Below, piece by piece: positions 31,772 to 43,300 of a DNA stretch of 64,000 nucleotides. A program made the position numbers and the translations under genes. A model generated the notes under the pieces. That model ran no database searches, was not told the DNA's origin, and saw only the letters and a list, made by a program, of their open reading frames with translations. The stretch is taken from contig NZ_JH376597.1 of the NCBI RefSeq assembly GCF_000233955.1, forward strand, positions 1 through 64,000, written 5' to 3'. Position 1 is the first letter of the stretch. Each line of letters begins with the position of its first letter. The stretch comes from Paraprevotella clara YIT 11840 (GTDB lineage: Bacteria > Bacteroidota > Bacteroidia > Bacteroidales > Bacteroidaceae).

Positions 31772-34700
31772 TTAAAGATTTATTTTAACACCTAAAACGA
31801 AACTGCGCCCGTGCCCTAACAAACCACGGTCAATCCCCTGATAAATCGGATTGCCTGAAATGGAAAGTTCTGGATCGCTACCCAAATATTTTGTACACGT
31901 AAATAGATTATTTGCAGCTCCCCAAACTGTAATCCCTTGTAGAAACGTCAAGTTGAAAGGGAAACGATAACTCAAACTTAAAGTCTTGAGTTTCAAGTAA
32001 GAGCCATCCTCAATCCAACGATCAGAAAAACGTGCGTTTCCCATCCTATCACCGTATTCCACACGGGGGATTGAAGTCAGCTGCCCCTCTGAAGTCCAAC
32101 GATTCAACATAGCTGTGGTCTGATTATAATAAGAATTTCCGCTTTCCAATACGGCACGTTGATAATTGTAAATGTCATTCCCCAATGAATAACTGAAAAA
32201 GGCATCCAATGTCCAATTTTTGTAATGCAGGCTAGTCCCGAAATTACCGAAAACATCCGGATTGGGGTTGCCGATTACATCTTTGTCCTTATTATCAATC
32301 ACCCCATCAGCTACCAAATCGGAGAAATGCACATCACCTGCACGGAAAGCACTTCCATTTTCACTTCCATTACGTAAATCTGTTTTAGCAGCTTCTTCTG
32401 AAGTGGCAAACACCCCTTGTGTCTTGTAACCATAGAACAAATCGATTGGGTTTCCGACTTTAGTCATGACCTCACCACCATAAACCGAAGTATAAATCGT
32501 CTTATCGTTATCTGGCAACGCAGTCACCTCATTCTTGTAATGGCCGACACTTGCAGAAATTTCCCATGAGAAATCCTTTAATGCCATGACTTTAGCCACT
32601 GCCGCAACATCAAAGCCCTGGTTTTCCATCTTACCCTCATTACTCCAATAATTACGCAATCCGCTCACCCCTCCCAATGTCTTATAAGCTAACATATTGT
32701 TCACATAAGACTTATAATAATTGAATCCAAGCGACAAACGGTCATGCCAAACGGACATATCCAAACCTACAGAAATCCGCGTGACAGTCTCCCATTTTAG
32801 TTTATCATTACCGATATTGGCCAAGGCCAAACCCGACGTATGATTCAAGAATGCACTTGGAGCAAAATAAGACCGGGAGGCAAAGCAATCAATATTATCA
32901 TTGCCCGATTGGTCGATGCCGACATTCAGTTTCAAATAGTCAATACCTTTCACGTTTTGAAAGAAAGGTTCGGCGGAAACCACCCAAGCCGCCTGTAAGG
33001 ACGGGAATACCCCCCAGACATAATCGCCCAGTTTCATTCCCCCTGTGGCATTCTTACCGAAACGCGTAGATGTCTCCGCAGTCAACGTTCCCTGCAAAAA
33101 ATACTTATCCGCATAATTCCAATCCGCATTCACATACACAGCTGTGGATTTCCATTCTTCAATAATACCGTCTACCTTACGGTTTTTCATTTCATTGGAA
33201 ATATTCGGCAATTTATCGCCCGCACTGTTATCTGCACGAATAGCATCTGAATTAAATGAATCGCTTAAATAACGGAAACCTCCAAAAAGATGAATCACAT
33301 GTCCACCATAACGGCACGACCAATCAATTCTGGTGTCGCTCGCCACGGACAATTGCTTACTAGAATAAGCCCTTGCCCTGTTAACAGTCATATCGTCACC
33401 ACTCTCTGTAAAAGTTGGTACCCCTTCATCCGGGATAAACGAACGTTCCGTAACATTATTCAACACATAACTTACCTTTTCAGACAGTGTCAAGTTTCGA
33501 TTGATTTTCCATTTCGGCATGGCACTCAATGAAAACAAAGTATACTCCAACCGGTTTTTATTACTTGCGTCGCCATTTTCCAATATGGACAAGGGATTGG
33601 ACAAGTTAAAACAATCGTAGTCTGCCATGGATGCCGTAAATCTGCCATATTGGTCAGGATTGTATGCAGCCAATACAGGTGATTTAATAAGGCTCAACAT
33701 TCCCGGAGACAACATCTGCCCATTGCCCATTCCATCATCCCGTAAATTCCGGGTCGTATTGGAATAAGCCACATCTAAACTGCAATCCAAATTCTTCATA
33801 AACTTCACATCTGTATTGAAACGCATATTCAACCGTGAGAAATCATTGTATTTCAATGTACTTTGCGCATTAGCATAGCCTATGGAGAGATTGTAATTAG
33901 CCACATCGTCACCACCTTGCACGTTTACACCGTAATTTTGTGTGAAAGCTTCATGATAAACATAATCCTTCCAGTCCGTATCGTTATGGTACATGGCGTA
34001 CTTTTGCTTGTCCGTTGTAAAATCATCCAAAAAATCCGGAGTTTCCGTCACGTTCCCCATCACATCCGTTGCATACAAACGATATTGCCCGGCATTCATC
34101 ATTGAAGGCAATTTCGGTAACAATTCAACCGCTCCATAGATATCTACATCAATCCGTGTAGCCATACTCTTTGCACGTTTTGTCTCAATCATCACAACAC
34201 CATTGGCACCTTTCGCCCCATATAATGCAGTGGCGTTTTTCAACACTGTAACTTTCTCAATGTCATTAACACTAATGGCTGAAAGCACGTTATTGACATA
34301 ACCTTCGTGCATTAACGAACGCCCGTTTTGAGTATCAAGAATCACACCGTCCACTACAAACAAAGGTTGCCCGCCTCCATTCAACGAATTATATCCTCCA
34401 ATAAACATGTTCGCTCCTTGAGCCGGATTACCCGAACGAAGCAATACACGTAAATCAGCACCAAGCTTTTTAGCCATTTCGTCTTCAATGGTCAATGACG
34501 AATTTGGAGAAAAATCTCCGACACTGCTCTTATTCGTCACCCTCACTTCATTGGCATAACCATCGGAAAAATATTCTGAATACATCCTCACTACTAATTC
34601 TTTTCCTTTTCCAACCAAATGTACCCTAGCCAAGGCATAAGTAGGTGTACGCACCAACAATTGATTGGCATACAACGGCACTTTTATTTCAAAAGCACCC

Positions 34701-34987
34701 TGTTCGTCGGAAATGGAACTGAACCGTTCGTCTCCGGCTACTTGTATGATGCCGCCCTGCACTGGCCCACCTGTGGCAGCATCGACCAATGTCCCCTTAC
34801 AAACCACCGTGGGAAGCTTATTCATTTCTCTCTGCACTACAATCTGAAGTGAATCGGTTTCTCTTCCTGCGGCCGATAACGTGGAATCTATCATCCCTTC
34901 CGCATCCACCTGCCCATAGACCGTTTGCAGACTGCCTGCCAAGGCCATACAAAAACATATACTATATAGATTCTTATTCTTCATCAC
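31772..34987 (-). CDS. SusC/RagA-like TonB-dependent transporter (second pair)
   Basis: 1071 residues. Signal peptide (to about residue 25, TVYGQ), a carboxypeptidase-D-like regulatory domain at about 62-135 (GTLVDAATGGPVQGGIIQV, DEQGAFEI), a plug domain (PLFVVDGVILD, VLKNATALYGAKGANGVVMIET) and a 22-strand barrel ending in FVLGVKINL. It imports oligosaccharides across the outer membrane with TonB energy. Its ATG overlaps the stop region of the FAS1 gene upstream by 14 bp; ATG 34984 is an alternative. The N-terminus is about 35 residues longer than in most SusC proteins, with an acidic stretch of unknown use. Confidence 0.95.
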   Translation of the reverse strand: MMKNKNLYSICFCMALAGSLQTVYGQVDAEGMIDSTLSAAGRETDSLQIVVQREMNKLPTVVCKGTLVDAATGGPVQGGIIQVAGDERFSSISDEQGAFEIKVPLYANQLLVRTPTYALARVHLVGKGKELVVRMYSEYFSDGYANEVRVTNKSSVGDFSPNSSLTIEDEMAKKLGADLRVLLRSGNPAQGANMFIGGYNSLNGGGQPLFVVDGVILDTQNGRSLMHEGYVNNVLSAISVNDIEKVTVLKNATALYGAKGANGVVMIETKRAKSMATRIDVDIYGAVELLPKLPSMMNAGQYRLYATDVMGNVTETPDFLDDFTTDKQKYAMYHNDTDWKDYVYHEAFTQNYGVNVQGGDDVANYNLSIGYANAQSTLKYNDFSRLNMRFNTDVKFMKNLDCSLDVAYSNTTRNLRDDGMGNGQMLSPGMLSLIKSPVLAAYNPDQYGRFTASMADYDCFNLSNPLSILENGDASNKNRLEYTLFSLSAMPKWKINRNLTLSEKVSYVLNNVTERSFIPDEGVPTFTESGDDMTVNRARAYSSKQLSVASDTRIDWSCRYGGHVIHLFGGFRYLSDSFNSDAIRADNSAGDKLPNISNEMKNRKVDGIIEEWKSTAVYVNADWNYADKYFLQGTLTAETSTRFGKNATGGMKLGDYVWGVFPSLQAAWVVSAEPFFQNVKGIDYLKLNVGIDQSGNDNIDCFASRSYFAPSAFLNHTSGLALANIGNDKLKWETVTRISVGLDMSVWHDRLSLGFNYYKSYVNNMLAYKTLGGVSGLRNYWSNEGKMENQGFDVAAVAKVMALKDFSWEISASVGHYKNEVTALPDNDKTIYTSVYGGEVMTKVGNPIDLFYGYKTQGVFATSEEAAKTDLRNGSENGSAFRAGDVHFSDLVADGVIDNKDKDVIGNPNPDVFGNFGTSLHYKNWTLDAFFSYSLGNDIYNYQRAVLESGNSYYNQTTAMLNRWTSEGQLTSIPRVEYGDRMGNARFSDRWIEDGSYLKLKTLSLSYRFPFNLTFLQGITVWGAANNLFTCTKYLGSDPELSISGNPIYQGIDRGLLGHGRSFVLGVKINL

Positions 34988-36566
34988 TTAAATCTCCATC
35001 AATTGAGGGTTTCAACAATATGCAATCAATGTATAAATCACGTGTATAATCCGACTCACTACGTTTAGGCGTACTAACGATTTTTAAAGAGATTTTAGCA
35101 TCTTCCATAGAAACACGATCGGGGAAATAATCACAATAAGCAAAATGATACCCTTGTGCCACCCATATCGTATCAACCTTGTCACCTGGTATTTCAATCC
35201 CTCCCACTGCCAGCTTTTCATTCGTGTATTTATCATTCAATTCGACATCCACACGCCCTTTTTTTGTATCAATGGAAGAAGACCAACCATTACGCGTCAA
35301 ATTCATCGGAACAAATACAATCCCTATATCATAGGCGCAAGACAATACGTTTGGGATAGCATAAGTGACGGTGGCGCCCCGTAACATGTTCGTAGAAGTA
35401 AACTTCATGTAATAACTAGATGACACACCGGTATTTGCTGCGGCAACAAACACAGGACGATCCTTATTTTCATCGTAATAATTAGCTGCAAGCAGATAAT
35501 CACCGATATTTTCGGCTTCAACAACAATGTCACTGTTTAAGACCTGATAGGGGCTCAAATTCACATCGGCCGCTTTCAATATTTGTCCATTGCTACAACC
35601 AATGGCTTCGGTCCCTTCAAACAAGCCCCCGGCATCTTGGGGACGATAGAACAATTTTCCGGACGTACTTTCCCAATAATCGGATGTCGAAGACTGACTA
35701 CGGGTTTCAAAAACCAAAGCATCCAATATGCTGCGACACGCATACTTGTCTGCCAATTCCGGTTCTTCGTCTTCCGAATAATGATAAAAGCCCTTAAACT
35801 TATCCACCAACCGGTCCCAACAATCATTCACGGGAACCAACATCGTATAATTCCGCTGCTCGTCATTCAAGTAGCCAATCTGCCCCCACAATTCATTTGT
35901 TAAGACAAACACGGAATCCGTATACACCTGTTCCCCATTCACCACACCGCCCGGTGTACTCAATTCAGGCACAAACTCCAATTTATTAAAGCTATACAAA
36001 TAATTGGTAATATTAGAAAAATCAGCATCTTGTCTCAAATAAGACCAAACATTGTTATTATAAACCGCCTGGTGATCTAATATATGCAAATCTCCATTAC
36101 TGCATTCAATATTAAAAGATTTGGCCGGCGAGCCATTGAAATGAGGCACACCCCCTTCTGACACAAAAGGCATGGGCTTCCCATTCAACACTTTTATAGT
36201 ATCGTTCACAACAGACGACGCCGCAATAACTCCACGGGCGATATGGTTTTTAACTACTTGTTCCATCACTTCATCCGAAGTCATGTTCTCACCGGTCACC
36301 AATGTCGTGTCTATAGTACCGGTAGGCGCCCAAACCGTATAACGTTGACCCGAATCCAAGAACTTGTCATAACCATGGCTTTTAAGCAATTTTGCAAAAT
36401 CCGCCAACTCCGGACGGGCAGTAATTTCCTGCCACAAAGTCCTTGTAGGACGGGGCAGACCATCATAATGTGCATCCCAATCGTCCGAACAAGACAAGAC
36501 CAATCCGGTAGCCAATACCGCCACGCAACAAATAGCTACCCTGGTATATTTTTTAGTATCTTTCAT
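34974..36566 (-). CDS. FAS1 (fasciclin)-domain lipoprotein
   Basis: 530 residues. Lipoprotein signal ending LVLSC (Cys 26), then a FAS1-like domain (FAKLLKSHGYDKFLDSGQ, YTVWAPTGTIDTTL, VVKNHIARGVI, LHILDHQAVYNNNVWSYL) and a second, more diverged FAS1-like unit (NYTMLVPVNDCWDRLVDKF). The last 170 residues are beta-rich (DIVVEAENIGDYLLAAN; YYMKFTSTNMLRGATVTYAI) and look like a galactose-binding-type sandwich. FAS1 domains mediate adhesion; in SusCD loci they probably form accessory glycan-binding surface proteins in the SGBP position, which is inference. It lies 17 bp after the other FAS1 gene and overlaps the following SusC. Confidence 0.82.
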   Translation of the reverse strand: MKDTKKYTRVAICCVAVLATGLVLSCSDDWDAHYDGLPRPTRTLWQEITARPELADFAKLLKSHGYDKFLDSGQRYTVWAPTGTIDTTLVTGENMTSDEVMEQVVKNHIARGVIAASSVVNDTIKVLNGKPMPFVSEGGVPHFNGSPAKSFNIECSNGDLHILDHQAVYNNNVWSYLRQDADFSNITNYLYSFNKLEFVPELSTPGGVVNGEQVYTDSVFVLTNELWGQIGYLNDEQRNYTMLVPVNDCWDRLVDKFKGFYHYSEDEEPELADKYACRSILDALVFETRSQSSTSDYWESTSGKLFYRPQDAGGLFEGTEAIGCSNGQILKAADVNLSPYQVLNSDIVVEAENIGDYLLAANYYDENKDRPVFVAAANTGVSSSYYMKFTSTNMLRGATVTYAIPNVLSCAYDIGIVFVPMNLTRNGWSSSIDTKKGRVDVELNDKYTNEKLAVGGIEIPGDKVDTIWVAQGYHFAYCDYFPDRVSMEDAKISLKIVSTPKRSESDYTRDLYIDCILLKPSIDGDLSDEE

Positions 36567-36583
36567 AATCTTCTGCTTTTAAT

Positions 36584-38644
36584 TTAATTTCTATCTTCTG
36601 GTATAGCACCATTATACACACTTTTCGGCACAATTTCGATAAAATCGATATTCAACATGCGCCCGGTTCTTTCATCCACTTTACGCAGGCGTAAATAAGA
36701 AGGTTTTTCTTCCAAAGTCTGAGTGGTGACGATATTACGTATATACCACCAATCGTTAACCAACTTCGCACGTAATGAAACCCTGTCATTGTCTACTCTA
36801 TACACGCAGGCAGGCCCTTTCATATACCCCAAATTACGCATAGCCTTATCATTTTCGGTGATGGTTGTCTTTCCTTCGAAATTATTCGACACGTCATTAT
36901 GAATATCATCAAACAAAGCATCGTCTGCTATCATTCCCACTTTGGGCATTCCCCCTCCCCATCCCAAATTCAAAGGGATTCCGGTGGGTTGCATGTATTC
37001 ACTATTTTGTCCAAAATAAATTTGCGCAATCCCCATAAGGCCATTAGCCACGTACCCTAATCTAATCTCATACTGACCGGCAGGCACGGCAGGCAAACGC
37101 AACATCACATCATATTCCCCCGCAAAATTCATATTATCCGTACGGAATGCTGCCAAATCATAGTGCGACCCCATTCCGGTTCCCTGAGGATTAGGCCAAC
37201 GGTTATATTTGCAATCGCATTGGCTGTCATAACGCACATCATCAAAATATCCTTCCGGGAAATGCCACCATAACATATCTCCATCCGGATCCAAACGGAC
37301 ATCATTGTTCACCAATTCAGGAAACAAAACCCCCGTATCAATACGGATTCGTTCACTACGAAGCATTTTCACGACATTTTCATTATAAGAAAGGATACTG
37401 CTCAGAAATTGGAAATTGCCATTTACTGTTGAAGAACCTCCGGAAGGAAGGACTTCCGCACCATCCATCCTGTTGTCAGCCCTATTCACATCATCACAGC
37501 GATTTAAGTATATCCCGTCTCCCAAAAGAGATACTTTTTGGGCACGCAACAAATTACCGGCCATGGTTTCGTAGTACTCCACAAAATCCCCACCTTCCTG
37601 CACAGACCAATCCGGAGTAGAACGTACCAAATCCCCATAGCTTGCATTACGGTCCAAGATATGATAAGCAACAAAACGGTTTAAAGGATTCTTGGGATGA
37701 GTATAGTCATCATCATACAATCCCTTATCATCCGGATATACCTTGTCATATATATCCTTTGCATAATTAAACAAGGATGCCAAATCCGCCTGAAGATCCC
37801 CTGTATAGACAGGCTTACCCATATTTTGCGGATCATAGACCGTTTTATACAATTCATCTTTCTCTACCAGTACCGTATAACCGAACTTACGGGCCGGAGG
37901 AACTTTATGCCCAGCCGTAGTGTACTCCGAATTCGAAGCATATTGGGCCAATCGGGACAACATTTCCGGGCTTTCATCTTTTTCCCTTAACATGGAATCC
38001 GTCAAATGAGTCTGTTTCAAAGCCTCCATAAACAGGGTAAAACCCAACATCTCACATTTGGACTGCATGTAATCCGGTAACACATAACTGGACTGCTCCA
38101 ACACTCGATCTATTGTATGAACAACCCCATTGCTCACAGTATCGTTAGCTTGGATAATCCGTGAATAATCGTTCAAGACATACACTGTCATACTATCGCT
38201 TATTTCAGCATCGAACTCTTTTTCAATGGTCACTTGTACCTTACGGTCGTACATGTTAGACTCCTGAAGATAGCCTGTTGAAAAATCTGAAGTCAAGTAG
38301 CGAATGTCTATCAAATGACTTTTGGCCAAAGCCACCACAGCTGAATCCGGCAAAGTTTCCAACGTACAGCCCGGATAATTACTATCCACATAACGGTCTA
38401 TGGCCTCGTTGGTCGGTGCAAAGCAAGTGTAATCCCCATAAGCATACATCAAACCTTTCATGCCGGCACGTTCCAAAATAGTGGAAAACTCACCATATTT
38501 CCCGTCTGCATCCAAATAATCACCAATCGTCTGTCCCTGAAACACATAATAACTGTCACCTTCCACACCGTCGTCATAACAACCCAATAATGTTGTTGCC
38601 AAAACCACACATCCTATTACCTTATTATATATGTTACGTTTCAT
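36584..38644 (-). CDS. FAS1 (fasciclin)-domain lipoprotein
   Basis: 686 residues. Lipoprotein signal with TTLLGC (Cys 22). The N-terminal FAS1 domain is clear (FSTILERAGMKGLMYAYGD, YTCFAPTNEAIDRYV, LAKSHLIDIRYL, GVVHTIDRVLEQ); a second one begins around FTLFMEALKQTHLTDSM and YTVLVEKDELYKTV. The C-terminal 200 residues form another beta sandwich (YDVMLRLPAVPAGQYEIRLG) resembling that of the neighbouring FAS1 protein. It is set between SusD (21 bp) and the next FAS1 gene (17 bp). Likely a surface glycan-binding or scaffold protein; no ligand can be named. Confidence 0.82.
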   Translation of the reverse strand: MKRNIYNKVIGCVVLATTLLGCYDDGVEGDSYYVFQGQTIGDYLDADGKYGEFSTILERAGMKGLMYAYGDYTCFAPTNEAIDRYVDSNYPGCTLETLPDSAVVALAKSHLIDIRYLTSDFSTGYLQESNMYDRKVQVTIEKEFDAEISDSMTVYVLNDYSRIIQANDTVSNGVVHTIDRVLEQSSYVLPDYMQSKCEMLGFTLFMEALKQTHLTDSMLREKDESPEMLSRLAQYASNSEYTTAGHKVPPARKFGYTVLVEKDELYKTVYDPQNMGKPVYTGDLQADLASLFNYAKDIYDKVYPDDKGLYDDDYTHPKNPLNRFVAYHILDRNASYGDLVRSTPDWSVQEGGDFVEYYETMAGNLLRAQKVSLLGDGIYLNRCDDVNRADNRMDGAEVLPSGGSSTVNGNFQFLSSILSYNENVVKMLRSERIRIDTGVLFPELVNNDVRLDPDGDMLWWHFPEGYFDDVRYDSQCDCKYNRWPNPQGTGMGSHYDLAAFRTDNMNFAGEYDVMLRLPAVPAGQYEIRLGYVANGLMGIAQIYFGQNSEYMQPTGIPLNLGWGGGMPKVGMIADDALFDDIHNDVSNNFEGKTTITENDKAMRNLGYMKGPACVYRVDNDRVSLRAKLVNDWWYIRNIVTTQTLEEKPSYLRLRKVDERTGRMLNIDFIEIVPKSVYNGAIPEDRN

Positions 38645-38665
38645 ATTACTTCTATTTACTCTTGA

Positions 38666-40306
38666 TTAATAAATGATGTAAGCCGGATTCTGATCCGGTA
38701 CTAACAACGGATTCACATCTAACTCTTTCTGATAAAAAGGCAGATACAAATTATCCAATGATCCCATTCGAGCCACGGCATCGCGTCCTCCTGTTCCATA
38801 TTTACGTTGCAAATATGTACTACGCAAAGTGGACATCGCATTCACCGGATTGTCGGAGTGACGTACCATTCGCATCAAGTCATACCAACGCTTCCCCTCA
38901 AACATCAGTTCACGTTGCCGTTCATCCAAAACGATATTCTTTATTTTATCGGCATCAAACACCAACAAACTACGCCCTTTGCACGACCGCATGTTCACAG
39001 ATTTCACAATCTCAAAAGCTTCCTGACTGTTTTCATCCCCTCCCATATAAGCCAAAGCTTCAGCACGCATCAACATCACATCCGTCAAACGGTAAACAAT
39101 CCAATTCTCTGCCGTGGAACGAAACCCTCTTTCATCATTTCCGAAATACAAGAAACGAAACTTATAGATAGGATAACTGTTTGAGGGTTCACCCATATAT
39201 CCGGTATTCTCTTCCAACCGCAAATCCGATGCGTCTGCAAACAAGGCACCAGCCGTCTGATTGGTCAAATAAGCCGCTGCATTGACCTTTCCTGAGAGAT
39301 CTTTATGATTCCCATAGAAATAAGAAACACCTTCATTGCCATCCTTACGGTTATCATAATCGTATTGGAGCTCAAAAACACTTTCAAATGAATTTCCCCG
39401 CTCATACAACATGGTATAAGGATAATGAGATGAATAAGATTCATCCAAAAGCGGATAGCCATTGTACAAGGTCAGAGAACCTTCTGTAGAAGAAGATATA
39501 AAATTCCCCTCCAATTCTGCTGCTTTGATGGCATTGTACTCTGCCATTTTCTCATCCATGATTTCCTTACAATACTGCGCACACCTGGCATAATCCCCTT
39601 TCCACAAGTAAATATCTGCCAAAAGGGCTTTCACAGATAATTTATTGAAACGTCCTTTCCTTTCGCGTACATCACCAAAAAACTTTTTATTCCATATATA
39701 ATCTTTCGACCATTCCAAATCTGCAATAATCTGTTCCAATACTTCCTGCTCAGAGGATGCACGTACTTTGAAATCCACATCATCACCGATAGTAGCCTGG
39801 AGCACCAACGGCACTTTTTTAAAGGTACGGATTAAATAGAAATAACACAAAGCACGAATCGACTTAGCTTCGGCTTCATGCGTATGTAATTCGTCTACTG
39901 AATAATTTCCATCCTTGGCTTGAGCTTCAGGTGCATAATGCAAGATAGTATTACATAAATTGATCACATTATAGAAATCCGCCCACGAAGTCCAACTGTT
40001 ATCCGGAACAATGTTATTCGTATAAAAATCATAAAGTTCCTTTTCTTTTGCAGCCATAGTGGAAGTTTCCGTCAAATTGTCCCCCCGTAACTCCCCCCAG
40101 GCTATCACGCGTTGAGAAAAGCCCTTATCCTGCATGTGAAAATAGCAAGAAGTTATCACACTCTCCACTTCGCTTTTCTTCTCCCAATAGTTTTCTACCA
40201 CCACAGCATTCAAGGGCGTTATATCCAAGAAATCGCCACAGGAAGTCGTAAAAGCGGCAAGGGAAACGGCCATGGCCAATGTTCCGGTTTTCAATATCTT
40301 TTTCAT
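38666..40306 (-). CDS. SusD/RagB-like outer-membrane lipoprotein (first pair)
   Basis: 546 residues. Signal MKKILKTGTLAMAVSLAAFTTSC (Cys 23) followed by GDFLDITPLNAVVVENYWEKK, the canonical SusD opening. Further hallmarks are WGELRGDNLTE, NLCNTILHYAPEAQAKDG, KSIRALCYFYLIRTFKKVPLV, LSVKALLADIYLWKGDYARC and a C-terminal RQRELMFEGKRWYDLMRM. It is the glycan-binding lid of the SusC encoded 24 bp upstream. It is much closer to textbook SusD than the distal paralogue, so the two pairs are not a recent duplication. Confidence 0.97.
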   Translation of the reverse strand: MKKILKTGTLAMAVSLAAFTTSCGDFLDITPLNAVVVENYWEKKSEVESVITSCYFHMQDKGFSQRVIAWGELRGDNLTETSTMAAKEKELYDFYTNNIVPDNSWTSWADFYNVINLCNTILHYAPEAQAKDGNYSVDELHTHEAEAKSIRALCYFYLIRTFKKVPLVLQATIGDDVDFKVRASSEQEVLEQIIADLEWSKDYIWNKKFFGDVRERKGRFNKLSVKALLADIYLWKGDYARCAQYCKEIMDEKMAEYNAIKAAELEGNFISSSTEGSLTLYNGYPLLDESYSSHYPYTMLYERGNSFESVFELQYDYDNRKDGNEGVSYFYGNHKDLSGKVNAAAYLTNQTAGALFADASDLRLEENTGYMGEPSNSYPIYKFRFLYFGNDERGFRSTAENWIVYRLTDVMLMRAEALAYMGGDENSQEAFEIVKSVNMRSCKGRSLLVFDADKIKNIVLDERQRELMFEGKRWYDLMRMVRHSDNPVNAMSTLRSTYLQRKYGTGGRDAVARMGSLDNLYLPFYQKELDVNPLLVPDQNPAYIIY

Positions 40307-40330
40307 ATTTCCTTCTGTTTATTCATGTCA

Positions 40331-43300
40331 TTAGAACGTTGCTGTCAACCCGAATGTAAAAGACTTTGCACGAGGAGTTATCGCCTCATCTATAGTCACT
40401 CCCATACTACCATAATCTACTTCGGGATCCACGCCTGAGTATTTCGTTAGGCAGAACAGATTCTCTCCGCTCACGTAAAGGTTCAGACGAGAAAGCCCGA
40501 TGCGCTTGACAAGCTTGGAGTCAAACCCATAAGAAAGTTGCAAATAGTTCAGGCGCAAGAATGAACCGTCTTCCACAAAACGGTCACTGCCCATCCAGTT
40601 ATACCCCTGACCATACAAAGCCCGAGGCAACACATGCCCTCCATTTGCACCGTCACCTTCCTTACGCCAACGATAGTTCACCGCCGTACTCTGATTGTCT
40701 GCACCATGCATGTTTTCCGCCATCATTCGCGCCACATTCGCAATCTTGTTACCATAACGATAGTTGAACTGCGTATTCAAACTCCATCCTTTATAGAACA
40801 ACCTAAACCCAAAACCACCGGTCAATTTGGGCAATGAACTGCCTAAATAGACCACATCATATTGATCAATACTCCCGTCGTGATTCACGTCTTCATAAAT
40901 AGCGTCACCACCGGTAAAAGCATATTTCGTACCGTTATAATCATAATACATGGGCATCGGATCTCCATTGGCACCATAAATGACGCCTCCGGCTTTATCT
41001 CGCGCCACCGGGCAAGTCGCGCCGGACGCCTGTGCCTTGTCAAACTGGTCGTAACTGTAAGCGTACACACCTTTATAACGCAAGCCGTAAATCGCACCAA
41101 ACGGGTTGTCTATCTGCACACGGGACATATACTCCCCGTTTTTAGGTAACTTGACCCCTGTTCCATTAATGGCATTCAGACGCGTAGGTGTCATGGCCGT
41201 AATAGTATTCCGGTTATTAGCGAATGTAAAATTGAAAGTAGCCGCCAAATCCCCCGTCAATTTTACACGGTTCAGGTTCAAATTGATTTCATAACCTTTA
41301 TTCAACATGTCTCCGCCATTCTCCACAATCAACTCTGAAAAACCGGTCGTTGTGGGAATAGAAGCATGTTCGGTCATCAAGTCTGTTTTCTTCTGGGAAT
41401 ACAAATTGATATCCGCCGTTACCAAATCATCAAACAAACCGATGTTCCACCCTAGGTTCCACGCAGTCTGTTTTTCCCAACGCAAATCCGTCAAGCGGAT
41501 ATTGTTCGGCCGCATCCCGATGGAATTAATATACCCCCCATCTACACCATACACACTGAAATGGGTATCCTCCTTAGGAGGTTGCGTACCCGTCACACCC
41601 CATCCGAAACGGACCGCAAACATGCTCAACCATTTTTTGGTCGGTTCCATCCATTTTTCATCCGAAATATTCCAACGACCGGATGCGGAATAAAAATACC
41701 CCCAACGATACTTTTGGCCAAAACGAGTGTTTCCTTCTCCGCGCAAGGCCAAATCCAAGGAATATTTGGACTGGTAGGCATAATGCCCCTGAAGGACCCA
41801 ATCGGCCTTCCGCCAATGACCGGCTCCTGTTTTCGTCTCATTCAAAAAGCCACCGGCAGTTCCAGAAGTGATGGTTCCACTGGGCAACAAGTATGAACTT
41901 AAGAACTGGGAACTAGACGTACCGGAAACCATTTCCCCTTTAAAGAACAAGCGTACCGAGTGGTCTTGGTTCATGATATAAGGGATATATGTCAACTGAT
42001 GACGTGTGTTAAAACCGAAACTCTTTTCAAAAGCCGAAGAAGCGGAATTTATCCCTTTCTCATTCTCCTTGAAATCCACATTCTTCAACTCCCAAGGATA
42101 GTAAGAATCATTGTATTTGTTATAAATGCTCAATACCACAGTCCCCTTATAAGTCAATTGGTGAGAAGTCTCGTCAAGTCCTAACAAACGGTATTGGAAA
42201 TCGAATTGGGGTTGGATGTTATAACTACGTTCCTCCTTCTTTGCCAAATATGCCGAAGCCACCGGATTCACTTTACCGCGTTGTGACGAAAGTTCATCCT
42301 TGTCCCCTTGGTACCGTTCCACAAACCTCGGTTGCATGTAATACGTACCCAAAGAATTACCGTACGCATCCTCGTCATAAATAGCCAGATTGGGCATCTT
42401 CGTATAAGCTACCTTCAACAAATCATCACTATTCATGTGGTTATCCGTATAAGTCAATGCAAAGTCGCTCGAAATCTTGATACGGTCGTTTACAAAATAA
42501 TCCAATGCCATACGGGTGGTAAAACGATCCAGTTTCTGAGCGATAATAGAACCTATCTGATGGTCATAACCGGCTGAAATACGATAATTTGCTTTCTCTC
42601 CACCTCCCGACAAAGAAACATAATGCGTTTGGAACAGCCCGAACTGCTTCACAGCATCCCTCCAGTCAGTATTGTTATTGAATTGTTCGTATTCAGAAAA
42701 GGTTGGGTCATAATTCAATTCCGGCTGACTTTCGGGGTTTTGGTTCACATTGAATAGCTCCTCTTTCATCAGCATGGTATACTCATCTCCGTTCAATAAT
42801 TTGTAACCCTCAGGCTGATAAGTACCCTTCAATCTCAAAGAATAAGTAAATTGGGGTTTGCCACGCCTGCCACGCTTGGTTACGATATTGATGACCCCGT
42901 TAGAACCTTGTGAGCCCCAAATAGCCGTAGCCGCCGCATCTTTCAGCACCGTAATGCTCTCTATGTCTTCCGGGTTGATAGACAATAATTCGGCAAACCT
43001 TTCATCCGTCATACTCGTATAATCGATATCATCATTAGCATTGGTCTCAAAGATATTGTCATCCACAACAATCAACGGTTCTGCATTTCCCATAATGGTT
43101 GACACACCGCGTAAACGCATCGTCGTACCGGAACCCAAGTTTCCGGATGAAGCGATAATGTCCAACCCGGCAATACGTCCTTGCAAAGCCTCATCGGCAG
43201 AAGTGAAAGATAAACCTTCGAATTCTGTCATTTTGATCGTCTGCTGAGCAAAAGACTGTTCACGCTCCGGTATTTCCAATCCTCCGGTGGCAATCTTCGG